11,305 bases of DNA from Planctomycetota bacterium. GTDB lineage: Bacteria; Planctomycetota; MHYJ01; JACPRB01. Both the position numbers and the translations under genes were made by a program. Numbering within the stretch: the stretch's first letter is position 1; each line of letters opens with the position of its first letter. The DNA is taken from contig JACQFK010000591.1 in NCBI GenBank assembly GCA_016200125.1, forward strand, positions 1 to 11,305, given 5' to 3'. Below are positions 6,388 to 11,305 of this stretch, in pieces. The notes under the pieces are model-generated. The model made no database searches and had not been told where the DNA came from. It worked only from the letters and a program-made list of their open reading frames with translations.

Positions 6388-6931
6388 CCTTCGCGGTCCG
6401 CAGGGCGGCGGCCTCGACCGCCTTCGAATAGTCGGAGAAGGCCAGGCTGTCCACCTTCGACAGGCAGGCGGAGGTTCCGATCTTTTCCAGGGCTTGGAGC
6501 GCGCTCACGCGCGGGTGCTCCGACGCGTCGTCGAGCCGCTCGATGAAGAACGCCTCCGGCGGCGTGGCCTTCATCCGCCCGAGGACGGCGAGGCTGAAGG
6601 CGCGGATCCGGGGGTCCGCCTCCTCCTTCGCCATCTTCATCAGCGGCTCGCGGTACTCCCATTCCCGCGCGAGGAAGCCCGCCTGCGCGCCCAGGACGCC
6701 CTTCTCATCGTGCTGCCGGATCGCCATCCGCCACTGGTTCATCAGTGGATCTGAAGAGGCGGGCGGAGCGGCCAGGGGAGGCGGGAGCGGCGGCGTCGGA
6801 CGGGGGTTCGGTTCCTCGACCGCGGGCTTGGGGAGGGGCGCAGGAGGCTCCCGGCGCAGGATGATGATGGCCGCGCCGAGGGCGGCCCCGGCGATGACGA
6901 CGACGAGGGGCCAGAAGGTCGTGGGCTTCAT
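6371..6931 (-). CDS. Membrane-anchored protein with HEAT-like repeats
   Basis: The 186-residue product starts with a single hydrophobic segment (about residues 6-26, FWPLVVVIAGAALGAAIIIL). A proline-rich linker follows (about 29-58). The C-terminal domain is made of short helical pairs that look like HEAT repeats, for example ADPRIRAFSLAVLGRM and EHPRVSALQALEKIG. A likely topology is an N-terminal anchor with the helical domain outside the cytoplasm, a scaffold rather than an enzyme. Its ATG overlaps the stop of the upstream propeller gene (ATGA), and its stop lies 20 bases before the precursor ATG, so it belongs to the same operon. I do not recognise a named family, and its link to the peptide cassette is only positional. 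Confidence 0.75.
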   Translation of the reverse strand: MKPTTFWPLVVVIAGAALGAAIIILRREPPAPLPKPAVEEPNPRPTPPLPPPLAAPPASSDPLMNQWRMAIRQHDEKGVLGAQAGFLAREWEYREPLMKMAKEEADPRIRAFSLAVLGRMKATPPEAFFIERLDDASEHPRVSALQALEKIGTSACLSKVDSLAFSDYSKAVEAAALRTAKVVRSR

Positions 6932-9495
6932 CGACGGCGGCGGAGGAGCGCGAGGAGAATCAGGACTTCGAGGCCCGTCAGGCCGCAGCCGCCGCCGGAC
7001 GGCGAAGAGGAGGAGGCGCCGCCCGCGGTCGTCGACGTCGCGGCAAGCGAGGTGTTACCGAAGGCACCCAGGTTGATCCGCCCGCCGTTCAGCGCCGGCT
7101 CCAGCGCGAACGCATCCGCCGGATCCCCGGCGTCGAGCGACGGCTGGTTCGCCTGCTCGCGGAAGTCGCCGGTCGCGGCGTTCAGGAACGACACCGGCGC
7201 CTGCAGGTCTCCCGGTCCCGGGATGGAGACCGCGTAGCCGTCGCTCACGTCGTTGTACCTGGACGCGACGCGCCCCGAGAAGCCGATGCCGTTGCCCTGG
7301 ACGATGTTGTTCCGGGCGAAGGTGATCCCGAACGAATGAATGCCGGCGACCGCGTTGTTCACGATCGTGTTGCCCGTCGCGGTCGTGAACCCGGTCATCG
7401 CCGTAATGCCGGAATCCGCCATGTCGCGGATCACGAAGTTGGCGACCGTGACGTTCGTCTCGCTCGCGCGGACGCCGATCGTGCCGCCCGAGAGCGAGAG
7501 CATCCTCACCGAACTGCCCTCGAGCGCGTCGATCATCACGACCGGTCCGGCGGCTTCGAGCCGCGTGACCAGGGCGTTCACGCCGCGCAGTTCCACGCCG
7601 CGCGGCAGCTGGAGGGTCGCGCCGATGGAATACGTATCCTCACCCAGTTCGACCACCTGGCCCGGAAGCGCCGCCGCCAGCGCGCCCGCGAGGGTCGCGT
7701 AGGGCGTTCCGGCGATCGAGATCGTCGCCAGCGGCGTGGCCGAGACCAGCACCGGATCGGACATCGACCCGAACAGGCCGAGCGCCCGCAGCTCGAAGGT
7801 GTAGCTCGTCGCGCCCAGCAGTCCGGAGACCGTGGTGGTCGTCAGGAGTCCGAAATTCGCAACCGTGCCCAACGGGCCGCCGGTCAAACCATAGGACAGC
7901 CGGTAGCCGGTCGTGGCCGCCGAGGGGCTGCTCCACGCGAGGGTCACGCTCTTGATGCCGGGCGTCGCCGTCAGCGAAATCGGCGCCTGGGGCAGGCCCT
8001 GGCCGAAGGTCGCCAGGCTCCAGGGCGAGTAGGCGCCGGAGGAGGAGCGGACCCGGACGCCCCACGTGTAGAGATACCCGTCCTGGACCGGCGGACAGGG
8101 CGTCGAGGTGGAAGCCGTCGTATTCTCGAAGTCCCAGTCCATGAGGAGGTCGCCATCACGGGCCCTCCGCACCGTGTAGGTCATCCCCGCGCCGGCGGAA
8201 TTCCAGGACAAGGAGCCGGGCGAGACGGTCAACTGGACCGCGTCGGGGCTCAGCCCGGTCGCAGAGGGCGGCTGGACGAGCGAGGGGTCCTCGTAGGCGT
8301 ACAGGGTTCCCGGTTTCGTCAGGGCATAGAGGCGGGCGTTGGCGACCAGGAGCGACGCCTGGCTCGCCGCGTCGAGCGTCTGCAGGGTCGAGACGGCGCC
8401 CGCCGAGCTGATCCGACGAAGCGCTGGGTCCAGGGACGACGCGAAGGCCGCGGCGCTTCCCAGCGAGACGGGCGCAGGCGCCATTCCGTAGGGAGGGATC
8501 GCATTGAGGTCCGCGTCCGAAAGCTGTCCGAGGAGTACCGGCGGCCAGGCCAGGGCCAGCGTGCTCGGGTCCGCGGCGAAGGCGAACTCCCGCAGCGTCC
8601 AGGCGTCGACGTACCCATCGCCGCTGCTGTCGATCGCATAGTCAAAGCGCACGACGCCCATCAGCAGCCCGTCGACCAGCGACAGGGAGGAGGAGGCGTA
8701 CTGCACGGAGAGGACGTTCGCCGGGGGCGTGTCGGTCAGGATCAAGGGGGGAGCGGTCGCCGCCCCCGTGCCGAGATCCAGGCGGGTCAGGGTCCCCTCG
8801 GAGAGACAGAAGACGGAGTTCCCGAGGATGACCGGCGACGACGTGCCCACCGCCCCCCCGACGTCCGCCGTCCAAGCCGGAATGCCCGTGGCCGCGTCGA
8901 AGGCCGCCACCGTTCCGTTGTTGGTTGCAATGAGCACCTTGCCCCCGCCGACGGCGGGAGATGCGTAGGAAATCTGGTCCAGCGGGCGGCTCCAGGTGAC
9001 CGACATCGAGACCTTGTCGATCGCGAGCATCGAGGTCCCGGGGAATCCCGAAGCCAGGAAGAGAGTGTTCCCGGACAGCACCGGCGAAGAGTAGTTGGAT
9101 CCTCCCGTGTCCACCGATCCGAGCGAAGCGCCGTCGGCGAGCCTCAGGATCCGGAGCGTGCCGTCCGTGGACGGAAGGAAGATCCGGCCGAGGTCGACCA
9201 GGGGGGTCGAAATGATCGCGGACCCCGTGGAGGTGGACCAGAGCAGCTGGCGGCTCCCTTCATGGAACGCGCGGACGACTCCGTCCAGCCCGGCGGTGAC
9301 CAGGAAGCCGTCCGACGCCGTCGGGGACGCGATCGTCGACGATCCGGTCGCCACGGAGCCCAGGAAGGCGGGCGCGAGGAGGGACTCCGACGGGGCGCGC
9401 GTGCGGCCCGGATCGCGGCCGAGCTGGGACCAGTCGTCCCCCCGGGCGGTGGCCGCCAGGAGCGCCAGGAGTCCGAACGCTCTCAAAGTCTTCAT
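6928..9495 (-). CDS. Secreted PQQ-like propeller / fibronectin III / beta-helix protein with CTERM-like sorting tail
   Basis: The 855-residue product is modular. A signal peptide (MKTLRAFGLLALLAATARG) precedes WSQLGRDPGRTRA, the usual opening of PQQ-type propellers. Propeller blades run to about residue 405, with repeated forms such as GSAIISTPLVDLGRIFLPS and DGTLRILRLADG. Two fibronectin type III-like domains follow (about 410-500 and 505-590), the second with SVTLAWSSPSAATTGYRLSY. A right-handed beta-helix covers about 590-820 (YATLAGALAAALPGQVVELG, then NTIVNNAVAGIHS). The end is Ser/Gly-rich, then GGGCGLTGLEVLILLALL and RRRR. This Gly-Cys / hydrophobic / Arg tail resembles MYXO-CTERM-like signals and implies processing and anchoring at the surface. 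ATG 9495 overlaps the upstream stop. The frame is open much further upstream, but that part is only the antiparallel reading frame of the next gene. The ligand is unknown. Confidence 0.85.
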   Translation of the reverse strand: MKTLRAFGLLALLAATARGDDWSQLGRDPGRTRAPSESLLAPAFLGSVATGSSTIASPTASDGFLVTAGLDGVVRAFHEGSRQLLWSTSTGSAIISTPLVDLGRIFLPSTDGTLRILRLADGASLGSVDTGGSNYSSPVLSGNTLFLASGFPGTSMLAIDKVSMSVTWSRPLDQISYASPAVGGGKVLIATNNGTVAAFDAATGIPAWTADVGGAVGTSSPVILGNSVFCLSEGTLTRLDLGTGAATAPPLILTDTPPANVLSVQYASSSLSLVDGLLMGVVRFDYAIDSSGDGYVDAWTLREFAFAADPSTLALAWPPVLLGQLSDADLNAIPPYGMAPAPVSLGSAAAFASSLDPALRRISSAGAVSTLQTLDAASQASLLVANARLYALTKPGTLYAYEDPSLVQPPSATGLSPDAVQLTVSPGSLSWNSAGAGMTYTVRRARDGDLLMDWDFENTTASTSTPCPPVQDGYLYTWGVRVRSSSGAYSPWSLATFGQGLPQAPISLTATPGIKSVTLAWSSPSAATTGYRLSYGLTGGPLGTVANFGLLTTTTVSGLLGATSYTFELRALGLFGSMSDPVLVSATPLATISIAGTPYATLAGALAAALPGQVVELGEDTYSIGATLQLPRGVELRGVNALVTRLEAAGPVVMIDALEGSSVRMLSLSGGTIGVRASETNVTVANFVIRDMADSGITAMTGFTTATGNTIVNNAVAGIHSFGITFARNNIVQGNGIGFSGRVASRYNDVSDGYAVSIPGPGDLQAPVSFLNAATGDFREQANQPSLDAGDPADAFALEPALNGGRINLGAFGNTSLAATSTTAGGASSSSPSGGGCGLTGLEVLILLALLRRRR

Positions 9496-11305
9496 GGAAT
9501 CGCCGGTGTCGGATCGGCCGGGGGCTGGATCGAATAGAGCCGGCCCGCGCTGGTGCCGAAGTAAATCCTTCCGGAGCTGACGGCATCCCGGGAGATATCC
9601 CCCGTCGCCGCGTTGGCGAACAGCGTGTAGGTGGTCATCAGGACGGGGCCGGCTCCGCCGTCCGCGTCGTAGACGTAGAGCTTCCCGGCGCTGTTGGAGA
9701 CGTAGAGGATGCCCCCCTGCGCCAGGGGCATCGACTGGATGGCGCCGCCTCCCGCGGGGGTGACGCGGTAGTAGTTCGTGTTCAGCGTCCAGGCCGCCGG
9801 ATAGAGATAGAGCTCGAAGATGTCGCCGCTCCCCGTGCCGAAGAACAGCCGCCCGCCCGTCAGCGTGGGGAGGCGGGTCGCGTTGACCCTGTCCCAGACC
9901 GCGCCGCCGGTGACGGGATTCGCGTTGACGGTGAACGGGAAGCCGGTCCGCTCCGTGAATTGGGCCGCGGTGCCCAAGGCATTCACCGCGTGCATCCGGC
10001 CGTTGGCCTCCCCCACAAAAAGGGTATCGATGGGAACGTTGGTCGGGGCGGTGAAGGAACTGTTGCTCGTGACCTGGGCGTCGATCACCCAAGTCGTCGT
10101 CCGGATGCGGTAGATGGACGATGCGCCGTTGGCGGCGGTGCCCGCCGCCTGGAAGATCATGCGGCCGCCTGCCGTATCCGCCCACGACGAGGCATTGGTG
10201 ATGGCCTCCCTCTGAAGGTTGACGGCCCCGATCGACTGGGTCTTCGTGGCGATCACGATCCGGTACATCCCCCAGTGGGAGGTGCTGTTGCCCGGGTTGA
10301 GGTTGTCGTTGCCGCCGAAGTAGAGGTTGGTCTGGTCCGACATGACCGGAGTCGACACGTACTGCAAGGTGGCATTCGAATACGGCGAGTTCCAGGGGTT
10401 GGGAAGCGCCGGCGGGGCAAGAGTGGCCCCGTTGTCGATGAGTTTGTAGACCAGTCCGGTGGTCGTGCCGAAGTAGACGACGTGGGTGCCGCCGGCCTCC
10501 GTGTCCCAGAAGAGCGGGCCCGTGATGTTCCCCGCCGCGGCGCCCGGCGAGAAGGAGTATCCCGGCCTCACGTCGCCGTTGACGTTCAGCACCTGGATGA
10601 TGTCCGACGTGCCCGCCGCCTGCCTCATCACCGCATAAGTGGAATAGTAGCTGAAGGTGTTCCAGTCGAAGGCGGGCTCCGGGAATCCCTGGAGCGCGCC
10701 GGTCAGGTCGATGTTCGCGGTGTAGACCCACTGGACCAGCGAGCCCGTGGCCGTCTCGCCGGCGTCGGTCAGCACGCCGTTGTCGATGAGGTCGTCGTCG
10801 TTGTCCCGGGCATCTCCCGCACCGGGCCCTCCGATGCCCTGGCCGACGGGAGGATCGGAAGGGCCCCGGTCCTCGAAGCGGAGCCGCATGTTGCCGTTGG
10901 CGCCCCGCGCCTGCACGTTGAATGCGCCCGTCGCGTCGAAGAAGCATCCCGGGCAGTCGAGATTGAGATTCGCGATCGCGATCGTCAGATGGCGCGATCC
11001 GACGGCGGCGCTGGCGTCGGTGAAGCGGACGTTGCGGAGCCGCTCCAGCGTTCCGGTGAAACTGAGGCCGGCGACATCTCCGAAGCTGAAGTTCAGGCCG
11101 AAGAGATTGGCTTGGCCGGCGACGGTGGCGGTGAAGGTCCCCGCCGCGCTGTGGGTCAGCGTCGGATTGGCCCCGCCGCCGGCGAGCGTCGTGAAGCGGC
11201 CGTCCGTCGCGTTGACCGAGAAGGTCTGGTTCGGCGCGATCGCCAGCGTCGCCGGGCCCACGAGGTTGAAGACCCCCGAGCCCGCGGCGCCCGCGCCGTT
11301 GCCCA
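9492..11305 (-). CDS. Secreted beta-propeller protein, 5' end beyond the window
   Basis: At least 603 residues are present; the frame is open to the right edge, so the N-terminus and any signal peptide are missing. The first part (up to about 130 residues) is rich in beta strands and small residues (AIAPNQTFSVNATDGRF) and contains an isolated CPGC pair. A short acidic, Asp-rich stretch (ARDNDDDLIDNGV) separates it from a propeller with many repeated strands, such as VVYFGTTTGLVYKLIDNG, LYFGGNDNLNP and GRLFFGTGSGDIFELY. The composition is typical of extracellular or envelope proteins. It overlaps the next gene by ATGA and shares its propeller style, so the two may be paralogues or partners. 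It has no CTERM tail of its own and ends QPPADPTPAIP. The function is unknown. Confidence 0.8.
   Translation of the reverse strand, partial: GNGAGAAGSGVFNLVGPATLAIAPNQTFSVNATDGRFTTLAGGGANPTLTHSAAGTFTATVAGQANLFGLNFSFGDVAGLSFTGTLERLRNVRFTDASAAVGSRHLTIAIANLNLDCPGCFFDATGAFNVQARGANGNMRLRFEDRGPSDPPVGQGIGGPGAGDARDNDDDLIDNGVLTDAGETATGSLVQWVYTANIDLTGALQGFPEPAFDWNTFSYYSTYAVMRQAAGTSDIIQVLNVNGDVRPGYSFSPGAAAGNITGPLFWDTEAGGTHVVYFGTTTGLVYKLIDNGATLAPPALPNPWNSPYSNATLQYVSTPVMSDQTNLYFGGNDNLNPGNSTSHWGMYRIVIATKTQSIGAVNLQREAITNASSWADTAGGRMIFQAAGTAANGASSIYRIRTTTWVIDAQVTSNSSFTAPTNVPIDTLFVGEANGRMHAVNALGTAAQFTERTGFPFTVNANPVTGGAVWDRVNATRLPTLTGGRLFFGTGSGDIFELYLYPAAWTLNTNYYRVTPAGGGAIQSMPLAQGGILYVSNSAGKLYVYDADGGAGPVLMTTYTLFANAATGDISRDAVSSGRIYFGTSAGRLYSIQPPADPTPAIP

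Noticed and set aside
7336..9537. Long plus-strand open frame of 733 codons
   Set aside because: It is antisense to the well-supported propeller gene. Its composition is low-complexity (R, G, D, E, Q) with no domain, as expected for the reverse strand of GC-rich coding DNA.
9496..10947. Upstream extension of the second propeller gene (484 more codons)
   Set aside because: This part overlaps the first propeller gene in a different frame and has no domain-like sequence. A signal peptide and PQQ-type opening begin at ATG 9495.

Overview
The window is uniformly GC-rich, with tightly packed genes and only three short AT-rich gaps. Every complete gene ends in TGA, and many neighbours overlap by 4 or 8 bases. 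The source is probably an uncultivated or little-studied Gram-negative bacterium. Clues are a sigma-54 activator with an intact GAFTGA loop, exported beta-propeller proteins, and a C-terminal Gly-Gly-Cys / hydrophobic / Arg-cluster sorting tail of the kind seen in Myxococcota- and Planctomycetota-like genomes. The phylum cannot be fixed from the sequence alone.

Layout. Positions 1-140 hold three strong inverted repeats and no gene. A YVTN-type beta-propeller gene runs on the minus strand (141-1367). Divergent from it is a PA0069/Rv2578c-family radical SAM gene (1502-2548, plus), with an AT-rich promoter region between them. That gene converges on a sigma-54-dependent response regulator (2616-3983, minus), and two related palindromes lie between the two stops. 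Upstream of the regulator, all on the minus strand and mostly with overlapping start and stop codons, is one long operon that enters from beyond the right edge. In transcription order it encodes a secreted beta-propeller protein (partial, 9492 to the edge), a second secreted propeller / fibronectin / beta-helix protein with a CTERM-like tail (6928-9495), a membrane-anchored HEAT-like protein (6371-6931), a 43-residue Lys/Arg-rich peptide (6219-6350), a PRMT-like methyltransferase (5341-6222), a PqqD-like protein (5076-5348) and a SPASM radical SAM enzyme (4030-5079).

The most interesting content is the last four genes of that operon. They look like a compact cassette for a ribosomally made, modified peptide (RiPP): a precursor with a basic leader and a small Cys-containing C-terminal part, a PqqD-type leader-binding protein, a radical SAM/SPASM maturase, and, unusually, an enzyme related to protein arginine methyltransferases. 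The cassette is translationally coupled, and its precursor appears to have its own -10 element six bases before the ATG. Linkage to exported propeller proteins suggests a role at the cell surface, but this is inference.

Two genome-style signals stand out. First, four genes have a -10-like box 5-7 bases before a start codon (TATAGT, TATATA, TTTAAT, TAGAAT), which points to leaderless mRNAs. Second, three unrelated genes each carry a related 25-33 bp AT-rich palindrome at their 3' end, always in the same orientation relative to the gene. The YVTN gene may be damaged: extending it to its predicted leaderless GTG gives a short lipoprotein-like signal interrupted by a TAG codon.
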